Assembly (NCBI GenBank): GCA_932521035.1
Contig: OW051495.1
Location: 8,370,001 to 8,434,000 of the forward strand
DNA from: Oscheius dolichura
Lineage: Eukaryota > Nematoda > Chromadorea > Rhabditida > Rhabditidae
Direction: 5' to 3'
Length of the DNA: 64,000 nucleotides
The notes beneath the pieces are model-generated. The model did not search any database. It was given only the letters and a program-made list of their open reading frames with translations, and had not been told where the DNA came from. Below, one piece after another: positions 11,901-20,865 of the stretch. Position 1 is the first letter of the stretch. Every line of letters begins with the position of its first letter. The position numbers were made by a program, and so were the translations under genes.

Positions 11901-11907
11901 TATAAAA
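11901..11907 (+). promoter_or_regulatory. TATA box of small ShKT gene
   Basis: TATAAAA lies 37 bp upstream of the ATG at 11938, which is compatible with a short 5' UTR. Confidence 0.5.
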
Positions 11908-11937
11908 TCCAAGATCCCCGTGTCAAAGAAGAGTGAA

Positions 11938-12338
11938 ATGATCCGTCAGCTTCTCATCACCTCCTGTCTTCTGCCCCACGTCCTTTCGGCTTGCATTCAA
12001 ACCAATTTTAGGGTACTATAATAGCCCCTAATCCCTAATTTCATGATATTTTAGGTCCGTGCCGTTGGAGGAGTATGCCCCGGTGGCTTCACTGTGATCA
12101 CTATGCCCAACGGCGGTCAGGGCTGCGCCGACTCGGCCCAAGTCGCCGCCTGTCTTGCAAATGCCTTCCAAGGGATTCAATGCCTGGACATCGGTACCGA
12201 GTATTCTTTTTTTGTAGTTTTTGGGACGAAAATGACATTTTTAGCTGTGTATCTAATGCAAAACTTGGCTTCTGCGCGGGTATCTCATCAGACAATGTGT
12301 TTCGAAGGCGATGCGCCATTACATGCAAGCTCTGCTAA
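11938..12338 (+). CDS. Small secreted ShKT-type protein
   Basis: Three exons (11938-12012, 12055-12200, 12245-12338) encode 104 aa. The signal peptide is MIRQLLITSCLLPHVLSA. The C-terminal part reads CVSNAKLGFC...RRRCAITCKLC, the Cys spacing of one ShKT unit ending at the stop codon. The donor of intron 2 was placed at GA|GTATTC because only that choice joins DIGTD to CVSNAK and ends in CKLC. The other donor (GTACCG) gives a frame without the Cys pattern. An AATAAA lies at 12368-12373. It is divergent from the large ShKT protein. Confidence 0.8.
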
Positions 12339-12373
12339 GGAGGTGATAATTTATGGTGACCGGAATTAATAAA

Positions 12374-12891
12374 ATTGCTTTTACTAATGGTCATTGGCTA
12401 TCAGAAGGGCTTTATTTCGTCTTTCTAACTTGCATACATGGGCGGACGCCCGGGCACACCGCCCCGTTTATCGGTTCGGATTCAGATTGATTTGAAAAAT
12501 TGATTCGGTGCATTTTGCATTAGGCTCCTGGTTGTGAAAATTGTACTCAGTACACTGATTGCTCTTTTATCAAGCCACGTAGATGTTCAGTGGATGGCAC
12601 GTGGTGTTAATCCCCTGACCTCCTTTGTTAGTCTCCCATCCGCTTACCCCCCTTGGTGGGTTTTCTCATGCTACTCATGTCCACACCAGATATCAACTCT
12701 GGCCTTGTTCGCTATGTTGATGACTATTACAGTATCCTAAAAATGGTGTGAGTAGACGACGAACGGACGAGAAGATGAGCCGAGGTCAAACTAGCGAATC
12801 ATTTCACTTTTTCTCGCGGGAGGGCGGAAGCTCGGCTGAATAAAGTCGCCCACAGTTCCTTTTTTGAAACATTAGAGTAAATACAGCGGTT
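12374..12891. other. Intergenic spacer
   Basis: A short frame reading KIVLSTLIALLSSHVDVQ near 12536 looks like a signal peptide but begins with GTG and has no splice-consistent continuation. Nothing else is recognised. TATATAA at 12892-12898 is a probable core promoter for the next gene. Confidence 0.45.
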
Positions 12892-12929
12892 ATATAATGG
12901 AACAGAGCGGAGGTGACAACCATCCATCA

Positions 12930-13182
12930 ATGAACTTCCTCGCCATTTCCATCATCTGCTCTCTGTTCCTTTTTGTTTCTTCAAACGTGAGTTGATTATT
13001 GAACAACGGAAGTCTATTTCTAGACTACTCCACAGAACCAATTACAATGTAAGGGCGCATGGAGCAACTTCGAGCGGTGTCTGAGACTGCGTCATGAAAA
13101 TTACCTACAGAATCCGAATATCGCTCCAAATGGTTGTGCTGTTCCTCCTCCCCCGTGCGACTTCCCTACAATATCGTGGTAA
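12930..13182 (+). CDS. Tiny secreted four-Cys protein
   Basis: Two exons (12930-12986, 13024-13182) encode 71 aa: a signal peptide (MNFLAISIICSLFLFVSS) plus one module with four cysteines. The module aligns with the C-terminal tail of the ShKT protein at 10857-11710. Both have C..W.NFE.C...R.E.Y..NP, then C..PP..C, and end PTISW. It is therefore a stand-alone version of that domain. TATATAA lies 32 bp upstream of the ATG, and AATAAA at 13208-13213. The 3' end is close to the convergent phosphatase gene. Function is unknown. Confidence 0.75.
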
Positions 13183-13369
13183 TCATCGGCGAGATATCTC
13201 TCGATATAATAAATCCATTTGTGGGCAGAGGTAACAAACAGAACACGAAAAACAGCAGTAGAATCACACCGAAAACTCTTTACTGTCTACCGTATCCTCA
13301 GCTATCTCATTTATTTCGTCATGTGTTCTTTTGTCTTCTCGTCCTTGTCCTGTGTCCGGTTGGCTGCCT

Positions 13370-15900
13370 TCATCTGGTCGTCGCTTCCCACCGCTCCGGG
13401 GGCTTCTCCGGTTTCTCAGGAGTACACGTGTCGTTGCTGCCCTTGCCGGCGGTGGGGGCAGGCGGAGGATTGGAGGCCTCCTGCATCCTGATGGCCACGA
13501 CGGCATCCAAGTTCTTCTTGAAGAGGTAGAAGTCCCGCTTGAAGGGGCTCTTCGAGAAGTCCTTGCCCAGGAAGCCCATAGACATGCCAAAGTCGATGAC
13601 GGCCAGGGCCATGTAGACGAATTGGACATCCACCTGGAGGACGCCCATCCGCTGGTCCCGGAGCCGTTTGCAGATGGCGATCAGGCTGAGACTGCCGTTG
13701 GTGAGGATGGCCTGGATGGCCATCTCGATGGCGACGAGGGTCCCGGTCCGGCCAATTCCGGCCGAGCAGTGAATGACGGCGGGCTTGCCGGAGAAGCGGA
13801 TGGCCCGGAGGACGCGGAGGACATCCTTGGTACTCTTGGGGATCGAACGGTCCGGCCATGTCTTCCAGTGGTGGTGGAAGACGGTGAAAGACGAGGACTT
13901 CTGAGTGACGTTCAGCTTTGTGGTAGTGATGCTGTTGGAGCGGGCCATGGCCAGCGTCGTGATGTTCTCCACCACAATGTCTGAAATGGAGAAGTATTGG
14001 AAGGTTCACGCTATTTCAGTAGCGGTGGAGTCATTTCGGTGCACCCCCGGATCAGAAAACAGACGGTTTAATACACGGTCGGTTTCGAAAAATGTACGGT
14101 TTAGAAAACGTACGGTTCAAAATCGGTACGGATCAGAAAAAGCCGGTTCAAAACACGGACGTTTTAGAACTATCGTGGTAATAAAAATTGCGGCTACGTA
14201 CTACGTAGAATTTTTGCAAAAAAGATTTTTTTCGATTTTATTGTTTGCTTTGTTCCTTTATTTGATTTTTCCTCATAACATTCTTCTTATAGTGTCTAAT
14301 ATATCTCCGTTTACAGAGAAGATGATACAGCAGCCTCTGGAAACAAAAGGAAGTGGATTGACAAGAAAAAACAAGAGCTCTCCACAGGAATTTATTTTTG
14401 CAAACATTGCAAGTAAGTTTGTTTCACTGATTATTTCTTCATTTAGGCATTGTATTTGTTGTTATTTAGCAGCCACTTTACAACTGCTTGCTATTTTATA
14501 TGTAGAAAATACCCAAATATAGGGGAAACTCTGCGCAAATTTCTTTTGCGATCAGAACTTGTAATTTATTGCTATTTTTTATTATTTGCTTCTTTTAAGC
14601 TTTCCTAATGTTTATTTTTCAGGAGCAGATCGTCTTCAGCAAGAAGGAAGAGTTTCTGAGCAACGCTGCTCAGTTTAAAATGTATTTTTTGTTTCTTGTA
14701 TATTTTTTGCCTTATCTCGCCTTTCTAATTGTACTTTCCTTTCTTTTTTTGTTCTTTATTGTTGTGTTAACTTTTCTTAATAAATATCATGAAAATAAAC
14801 GTTGTTTTATCATGTATAACGGGTAGAAAACTGGATGGAAGCCATCAAGGCATTTGTTTTTTATTTTCGACTCTGTACGTAGTATTTTTATTGCCACGAA
14901 AGTTCTAAACCGTCCGTGTTTTGAACCGACCTTTTTCTGAACCGTCCGTTTTCTAAACCGTCCAGTTCTAAAGCGTCCGGTTTCTAAACCGTACATTTTT
15001 CGAAACCGACCGTGTTTTAATCCGTCTGTTTTCTGATCCGGGGGTGCACCGTCATTTCTATCCTACGAGCGGTTGTTCATTGTTTTAGCGCAAAATGGAG
15101 GATTCAAACGGTTCCACAATGAAAAATGGCCAGAAATCCTACTTGAAAGAGGCCAAATCTAACCTCCAAAGGTCATTTTCTCTCCCTTGGCCATTGGCCA
15201 GTACTGGTCGCACTTCGTCTTCCCCGCTTCGACCGTCTCACAGAGCATGGCAATCCGTTCCACCTTCAAGAAGACAATCATCCGCCAGAAGTCGTCCCGC
15301 GTGGTGGCTGTCGGTCCCTGCGTACAGACGTACTCGTTGAAGAGCGGCTCGCCCCGGACGAAATTCGCGTGGATGTAGTCGCTCGGCTTGCCGTCCTTTA
15401 TCTCCACCCGGGTCAGATCGTTGCAGATCACATCCTTGTAGCGATTCTTGGGTCCGTTCTTGTCGAAGATGGCCCGGGCCGCCGGCTGCCCGATGTAATT
15501 CTTGAGCTGCTCGTTGTATTCCTTCAGCAGGTCGTCCACTCCGGTGGCAAACATTTGCTTCGCGAACTTTTCGAATGCCAGTTGTTGGTTTTCAGTCTTG
15601 CTTTGAAAGAACTTGGGCACCGGCACTCCTTTGGCGTCTTCGATGTCGTCGGCGTTCTCCTTCTCCTCCGTCGGCTCGTCCGCGTCCACTTCGGTCTCCT
15701 TCGTCGTCTTCCTCTCTTTCTCCTTTTCTTTTTCCTTTCTCTTCTTGCTGTCCTTCTTCTCGTCACTCTTCGGCATCCCCTCCTTTTCCGGCTTCTTTCT
15801 CTTGGCAACAATCGAGGTTTTCGGCTTCTTGATCTTATGCTGAAAGTTGTAGTAGGAAGTTGGATGGATGACTAACAAATGATTCGGCCATCTTCCGCAT
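13370..15900 (-). CDS. Protein tyrosine phosphatase with basic N-terminus; intron carries a transposon
   Basis: Three exons (15877-15900, 15164-15839, 13370-13980) encode 436 aa. The start MRKMAESF leads into a long Lys/Glu-rich tail (KKRKEKEKEKERK...) and then a complete PTP domain. Visible motifs are GPKNRYKDVICNDLTRVEI, DYIHANFV, CTQGPTATT, the WPD loop (TWPDRSIP) and HCSAGIGRTG. All catalytic residues are present. A Pro/Lys-rich tail follows. It belongs to the same family as the gene at 4824 but is clearly diverged. The 1183-bp intron 2 is lengthened by a mobile element at 14038-15050; its splice sites (GGAG|gttaga, atttcag|ACATT) remain usable and keep frame. It is head to head with the gene at 16106, 205 bp apart. 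A role in sperm, common in this family, is inference. Confidence 0.92.
14038..15050. mobile_element. Non-autonomous TIR transposon, 1013 bp, 8-bp target duplication
   Basis: The two ends are inverted repeats of about 170 bp that begin GGTGCACCCCCGGATCAGAA. The element is flanked on both sides by the identical 8-mer GTCATTTC (14030-14037 and 15051-15058). An 8-bp target-site duplication is typical of hAT and some other cut-and-paste families. The arms are built from short degenerate units around CGGTTTAGAA and CGGTTCAAAA. The 660-bp centre is AT-rich with no transposase frame, so it needs a helper. It sits in an intron of the tyrosine phosphatase gene. Confidence 0.88.
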
Positions 15901-16105
15901 TTTTGAGACGACCGCCGGTGGGAGAAGAGATGGAAGCGAATGAGAGAGAAATCCTGACGAAAAGCGGTTAACTGTCGGAATTCTTGTCCAGACCCGGTCA
16001 AAAGCGAAATTTGAAAAGAATTACCTGCTTACGACAGGAATTATCCTTATTCTGTTCCGTTTCTTCCGCTTTCCGGCTCATTCTTGTCTTCAACTCTCTA
16101 AGAGA

Positions 16106-16705
16106 ATGCCGTGCTGCAAGGGCAAGAAGAAGAAGTCGTCCAAGGGAAAGGAGGCGTCGAAGAACACCGCAACCGCCAAGTCGACTGCCGCTAAACCGTC
16201 AGCAGAGACTCCTGCCGCCGCTCGGGATCCCCCTGCTCCGGCCCCGGCTCCACCTCGTCGTCCTCGTCCGCTCGCCGGAACCCTTCCGCCTACCAGGAGA
16301 CCGAGAAGAAACTATTTCAAAGGAGACGATCGCTACAGGACCACCGTCGCCGCTGGATTGACTACCATCGCCGGAGGAGGCGGCCAAGTCCCCAAGAAGG
16401 ACGACGAGGTGCACCTGAAGAATGTCGACCGGTTCTTTGAGAACTGGTACATCACGGAGACGGAACTCCTGTCGGACGAGCCCTCGGAGGAGATATTGGA
16501 ACCCGATGAAGCCAGCTTGAAGAAGGGAGCCGACGCGCTGAAGAGACTTGGAGAATTGGAGAAGAAGTTCGGAATGAAGCTTCTGACGGCCCTGAAGAAG
16601 GGAGAAGTGACATGCGCCGCTAATAGGATGAGTATCGAAGGCCTTCCCGACCACAAGGAGCCGCCTTCTCTCGAAGACCCGCGCTACGAGGCACAGTGGT
16701 GGTGA
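16106..16705 (+). CDS. Intronless basic/acidic protein of unknown family
   Basis: A single exon of 199 aa starts MPCCKGKKKKSSKGKE. A Pro/Ala-rich low-complexity stretch follows (residues 40-70), then an acidic, probably helical C-terminal half (KNVDRFFENWYITETELL...). An MxCC start could be a lipidation site but this is only a guess. There is no signal peptide. Coding is supported by strong codon bias, long openness and an AATAAA at 16718-16723 just after the stop. It is divergent from the tyrosine phosphatase, with a 205-bp shared upstream region, so co-expression is plausible. I do not recognise the family. Confidence 0.75.
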   Translation: MPCCKGKKKKSSKGKEASKNTATAKSTAAKPSAETPAAARDPPAPAPAPPRRPRPLAGTLPPTRRPRRNYFKGDDRYRTTVAAGLTTIAGGGGQVPKKDDEVHLKNVDRFFENWYITETELLSDEPSEEILEPDEASLKKGADALKRLGELEKKFGMKLLTALKKGEVTCAANRMSIEGLPDHKEPPSLEDPRYEAQWW

Positions 16706-16805
16706 TAAAGACAACACAATAAATATGGGTTCCTGTGCAAATGAATCAGCACTGTTTCATGGGAAAGTCTCCTAGTTTCTTGCTCCATTTTAATGTTTTC
16801 ACACC

Positions 16806-16868
16806 ATGGATGCGGTTTTTGCCCTGCTTTCTCTTATACTCGTACTTCGAGACGTAGCCATCGTACAG
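16806..16868 (+). pseudogene. Relic of F-box-like exon 1
   Basis: Reading from the ATG at 16806 gives MDAVFALLSLILVLRDVAIV, which aligns over its whole length with exon 1 of the gene at 8534 (MDVTFPLLSLIPSLREKVIT). No matching exon 2 follows, and the invariant Pro and Lys positions are lost. It is an orphan exon from an old duplication just upstream of the intact gene at 17119. Confidence 0.55.
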
Positions 16869-17118
16869 GCCTGATGAGGGAGACACTGTATTTGTTTTTG
16901 GAGCTGCTTCGCTATTCTTCTGGAAATCTGTTAGATCATTTTGAACCGCTACGTTGTACGCATTGCGTCCGGTCTCACTCGCATAACGCTGTCGTCAAAT
17001 TCGTTGTTGTTTTACCCATTATTTATTTATTATGTAATTCGTAATTCAACTATTGATTGCCTATTCTGTTTAAAATCACACTTTATATTCAGCTCGTCTT
17101 TATTTGCCACATCTCGAA

Positions 17119-18150
17119 ATGTCGGGGTTTCCGCTACTTTCTCTTCTACCCACACACCGAGAAAAAGTAATCACGAAGGTATAGTTGCCCATTACATTTT
17201 ACCAAAAAAGGATTTCAGTTTGATATCAAAAGTTATGCCCGTAGTCAACAGACGTGCCACAATATATATGATTTCGTTAGAAAGAGCAAAAACATCTCTG
17301 TTCATTTGAAAAGGTCCTCTTCCTCTATAAAGGAAGTTAATTTCCTAGAAGTTAGCGATCCATCTTGCAAGATGAACCCGTTTTTAAATTATGACATAGA
17401 CTCCTTCTATGGAATGCGGGTAGATGTCCTAAACGCAATATGGGGTTAGTGTATTTATTCTCAATTTATACCGTAATAACTTTAGAAGCAGGAAAAAATC
17501 TGCCATATTGTGAATATTTCACGAAAAACCGGATAACATGTACCTATTTGATCCTGCTCGAGTCAGTTTGGACTGACGATAAGTGTATCGCTCTTTTAAA
17601 CATTCTAAAGCCTATAAATGTCATGCTGTCCAGTGAGAAATCTGATCAATATGAGGTTCTTTTGCATTCGAAGACAATAGTAAGATTTTTACAGTATTTT
17701 TTTATTTTTTAAGGTTTAGAAAAATGTGAAGGTCATCGCTAGTCAAGATAATGCTGCCTCCGTTGCCGCAAAGCTGCTTCCCGCCTTCCCGAAAGTGGAA
17801 ATCTATATAAATCGGCAGGACTCCGGGCACTTGTCTATGCTCAAGACCATACTACAGGTTAGAATAAGGAGGACTGTTACTTCACTTCCTATGTTATTCA
17901 GATTCTACATACTACCACCTTCCCGAACCTCCGAATTTTCAAGTTCAGTACATCGTGGGACGATATGCCATTCCCTTCTAATGAAGAACTTATTGGGCAG
18001 CTGGGCGATTTCCAATTGACAGTGGAGAGGAACGATGAGCAGGTCACCGCTGTCGTCGAAATGCCCCATCATTTTCCCTCCGAAACTTCTTGTAGGCTTA
18101 TCTTTAGCGGTGAAAGTTTCCCCAGGGCTCGAATAGAATTTAGAATGTGA
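17119..18150 (+). CDS. F-box-like family protein, full-length member
   Basis: Five exons (17119-17178, 17219-17444, 17486-17679, 17720-17857, 17902-18150) encode 288 aa. The N-terminus MSGFPLLSLLPTHREKVITK is followed by YARSQQTCHNIYDFVRKSKN, the F-box-like signature of this local family. The C-terminal about 200 residues resemble an FBA/FTH-type substrate-binding region (KLLPAFPKVEIYI, FPNLRIFKFST). Introns are 32-46 bp with TTTCAG, TTTAG or TTCAG acceptors, and all phases match the paralogue at 19392. The expected role is as an SCF ubiquitin-ligase adaptor. Such genes are fast-evolving and numerous in nematodes. An identity other than F-box cannot be excluded. Confidence 0.65.
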
Positions 18151-18395
18151 CGTTTTCTATCGTAACCTATTATGCTTCTAAAAGGGTTCGCTTGGGTATT
18201 CTTCTAAAAGGGTTCGCTTCCTTTTCAAAAGCTGATGGCCCAGGAAACGGGAGAGGTAGTGTTCAGACAATAGGATGAGCATCAAGGTAATACAACGCTT
18301 TCATTTGAAAGCAAGAGGTATTTCGAATGAAAGTGGATTGTCGCGTTCCTTCTCCGTTAATTGTTTTACTCTGCCTGCCCTTTCCTGCGATTGGT

Positions 18396-18509
18396 ATGCC
18401 CGATTTTTCTCTACTTTCCGTTGCCCCCACCCTTCGGGACAAAATCATCACAAAGGTATTTTTCTCCGTTATTTGTTGCTTTTATTTTTCAGTTCGAAAT
18501 AAAGAGCTA
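18396..18509 (+). pseudogene. Truncated F-box-like gene start
   Basis: Exon 1 (MPDFSLLSVAPTLRDKIITK), its intron and the first 17 bases of exon 2 are a near copy of the start of the gene at 19392. At 18510 the sequence switches abruptly to a chimeric duplicated unit. The copied stretch, 18393-18509, is repeated at 19389-19505 (both 117 bp), so the unit is flanked by a long direct repeat of the F-box-like gene start. Confidence 0.75.
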
Positions 18510-19388
18510 ACAATCCGTTTTGGGGAGACAAAGATCTCTGGATTAGTCCTTAAAATGAAGAGAATTTAACATCGGGAAAAAGGGCACCGGAAGTCTTACA
18601 AGTGAACCATTAGCCAATAAAACAACTAACAAAGAAGGATAATTAAGTTTATTTAAATTAGAATTCATTTCCTCCATTGACAATCGAAGCTTTACTTCTT
18701 CTTCTTCTGCTTCTGCTCCTTTTTCTTGTGCTCTTCAAGGACATCCTCGCGGGAATACGGGGGAATGATTTCCTATTATTTTTCACCTTTTTTACAAGAT
18801 TACAAGACAGAATGTTGTCTCTGGACTCCTTGGGGCTATTCCTCAATCCATTGATGATGATGTCTGACAGTTCCGGGACGGTGCACTTGTCGTCTCCGGC
18901 GGCTTCACGCTTCTTGCGGCCGCCGCATCCGCACGAGGGCGCAGATGGGCAGGGGAGCTGAAAATTCACTCATATGAATACCGTAACCTAATTTTTCAGT
19001 CAAAATACTGGAAGGAACGGATCCTGGGCACTCCCTTTTCCCCGCCGCCGCCCGACAACTGCTATGGCGCAACTTGATGCAATCTCAGCCCCCTTCGAAA
19101 CAGCAGGCTTCTATAGCTCTTTTATGAGAAATTCTTCTGGCCTGCGTAGTATAGTGGTCTGTATATCATGCTGTGGACATGAAGGTGCTGGTTCGATCCC
19201 AGCCGTGGGCAGACTTTTTTCCCTTGAAGATCCCCAGTTACCAGGAAAGTTGAGCGGAGTCAAGCCACCGCCTTTGGCCTGTTCCGTGAGGACAGTTTGC
19301 CAACGTATAGGGCATTTCAAAGGCTAGATCCTAGGGAAATAACAGAAGAGACTTGCCTTAATGGTCGGCACAGAGGGGGGCCTTCGGC
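18510..19388. repeat. Chimeric duplicated unit, copy 1
   Basis: Closely similar to 25763-26630. It is a mosaic of blocks that also occur elsewhere in the window. It starts with a block beginning ACAATCCGTTTTGGGGAGAC. Next comes a C-terminal exon ending in EEHKKKEQKQKKKK on the minus strand, also at 26665. A 34-bp block shared with the ARF-like intron at about 28480 follows, then the first half of the last exon of the ground-like gene, then the ground-like intron with its tRNA-His, then a piece of ground-like exon 2. The ground-like part is cut after SRDNIL, so it cannot encode the domain. Confidence 0.8.
19140..19211 (+). tRNA. tRNA-His (GTG), copy 1
   Basis: A 72-nt cloverleaf. The acceptor pair is GCCTGCG/CGTGGGC. 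The D arm sits in TAGTATAGTGG (good A box), the anticodon stem is TCATG/CATGA with loop CTGTGGA (anticodon GTG), and the T arm is GCTGG-TTCGATC-CCAGC (good B box). A run of six T follows as a Pol III terminator. It differs from the other three copies by A instead of G just after the anticodon stem. It lies inside a duplicated chimeric unit. Confidence 0.85.
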
Positions 19389-19391
19389 GGT

Positions 19392-20453
19392 ATGCCCGAT
19401 TTTTCTCTACTTTCCGTTGCCCCCACCCTTCGGGACAAAATCATCACACAGGTATTTTTCTTCGTTATTTGTTGCTTTTATTTTCCAGTTCGAAATAAAG
19501 AGCTATTTCCGTCTGCAGCAGACGTGCCACAGTATATATGACTTCATCAGAAAGAGCAAGAATATCACGGTTCATTTAAATGGGTTCCCTAGAAAACGAG
19601 ATAATTTCTTGCAATATGCTGAGCCATCTTGTAAGATCGGGCCATTTAGTAATTTGGATATTGAAATCTTCTATGGAGTGCGGCTAGATGTCATAAACAC
19701 AGCGATTGGTCAGTGTTTTTATACTTGCTTTATACGGGAATCCGTTTAGAAGAGGGAAACATCTTGCCGGATTGTGATTGTTTTAAGAAATATCGAATAA
19801 CATGCGATATGCTGGGGATAGATGAAGGAATTTGGACTACCGAGCGATGTGCAACAATAATAGCCCTTTTAAAACCTGTACAAGTCGTTATGATCAGCGA
19901 CAATTCGAATCAATACGACGCTCTTTTGAACTCGAGGATTCCGGTATGTTTCATACTTTTCTTATATCCTTAGGGCTGCATTCATTGCTCTTTTAACTGC
20001 CATTTTAGAGAAGTGTGGATGTCTGCCTAAACGAGGATAATTATGCCGTGGCTGCCGAAAAACTGCTTCCCATCTTTCCAGAAATCGAAATTTGTCTACC
20101 AAGCCAACAAATAGACGAGTATCATTTCTTCAAAACAATTTTGCTGATAAGATAATGCAATAAGAGCCATCCCTTAATCTACTTTTCAGATTTTAAGCGC
20201 AAACTTCTTCCCGAACCTTAAAACCTTCAAATGTAGCATATCATGGGCAAAGCTGTTTTCTTCTAAAGACGAACTCGTTGAACAGCTCAGAGATTTCAAC
20301 ATAACGGTGGAGACGAGCAGTAGGCAAGAGCTCGCCGCTGTAGTCGAGATGCCCTATCATTTCCCTCCAGAAACTACTTGTAACCTTTTTATTAATTGGG
20401 GCGTTGTCTGTTGGACTGGTATAGAATTCAAAACGTTAGATGTTTCATCTTAG
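19392..20453 (+). CDS. F-box-like family protein with altered splice donor
   Basis: Five exons (19392-19451, 19489-19708, 19750-19943, 20009-20146, 20190-20453) would encode 291 aa, paralogous to the gene at 17119. Shared features are LLSVAPTLRDKIIT, RLQQTCHSIYDFIRKSKNIT and a C-terminal FBA-like part. Exon 4 has exactly the paralogue's length (138 nt). At its 3' border, however, the expected GT is AT: the sequence is CTG|ATAAGA where the paralogue has CAG|GTTAGA. The acceptor is a normal TTTTCAG. Read-through would stop after LLIR, losing the last 88 residues. The gene is either a recent pseudogene, truncated, or uses an unusual AT-AG intron. Its 5' part is duplicated around an inserted chimeric unit. 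Confidence 0.6.
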
Positions 20454-20625
20454 CCTTACATAAAGCGTTGATTCTCTTCCGCAGAGATTTTTATGTACTT
20501 GAAGTTTTAAAATAACGGTTTAGTGTGCACTGGTTTATTATTTCAAACTTTATTTGAAATGCGAATAAATCGTAAGCATTGAACTGAAGTGTTACCGCTA
20601 CTCGGGGTTCTTCTGAACGATGGGA

Positions 20626-20712
20626 TTAACGTGACGTGCTTGTTGTTCTCCCCATGATATAGAGTGAGGCTCCGCCAATCACGACGAAGGAGAGGAATGA
20701 AATTCCCTGCAT
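20626..20712 (-). CDS. Possible very small membrane peptide
   Basis: A 28-aa frame (MQGISFLSFVVIGGASLYIMG...) contains one membrane-like segment. An in-frame extension upstream reads QVRRYWVLRS after a possible ATTAG acceptor, and AATAAA on the minus strand lies downstream (TTTATT near 20549). No upstream start exon was found. It may be the last exon of a small gene or a relic. Confidence 0.2.
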   Translation of the reverse strand: MQGISFLSFVVIGGASLYIMGRTTSTSR

Positions 20713-20865
20713 GCTTCTGAGCACCCAATATCGGCGAACTTGGCCCTAATGAAACGAACTGCTCAAACCTTGCTTCCCGCTACAAATTCTCTTCAAGACA
20801 TTGTTATAATTTTATTAAAAGCATAGATAAAACATAGGAATTTAATTAAAATAATACTGGAGAGA

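Noticed and set aside
12534-12740. Signal-peptide-like frame
   Set aside because: Starts with GTG and leads nowhere; no acceptor, donor or conserved mature part.
13331-13984. Long plus-strand open frame opposite the phosphatase
   Set aside because: It is the antisense shadow of a PTP exon with a clear catalytic motif on the other strand.
15369-15875. Plus-strand open frame opposite the Lys-rich phosphatase N-terminus
   Set aside because: Low-complexity antisense of the Lys/Glu tract; no splice structure of its own.
18658-18969. Second and third complete ground-like genes (here and at 25851-26189)
   Set aside because: Both copies are cut after SRDNIL and joined to unrelated sequence, so the domain is missing; they belong to the chimeric units.
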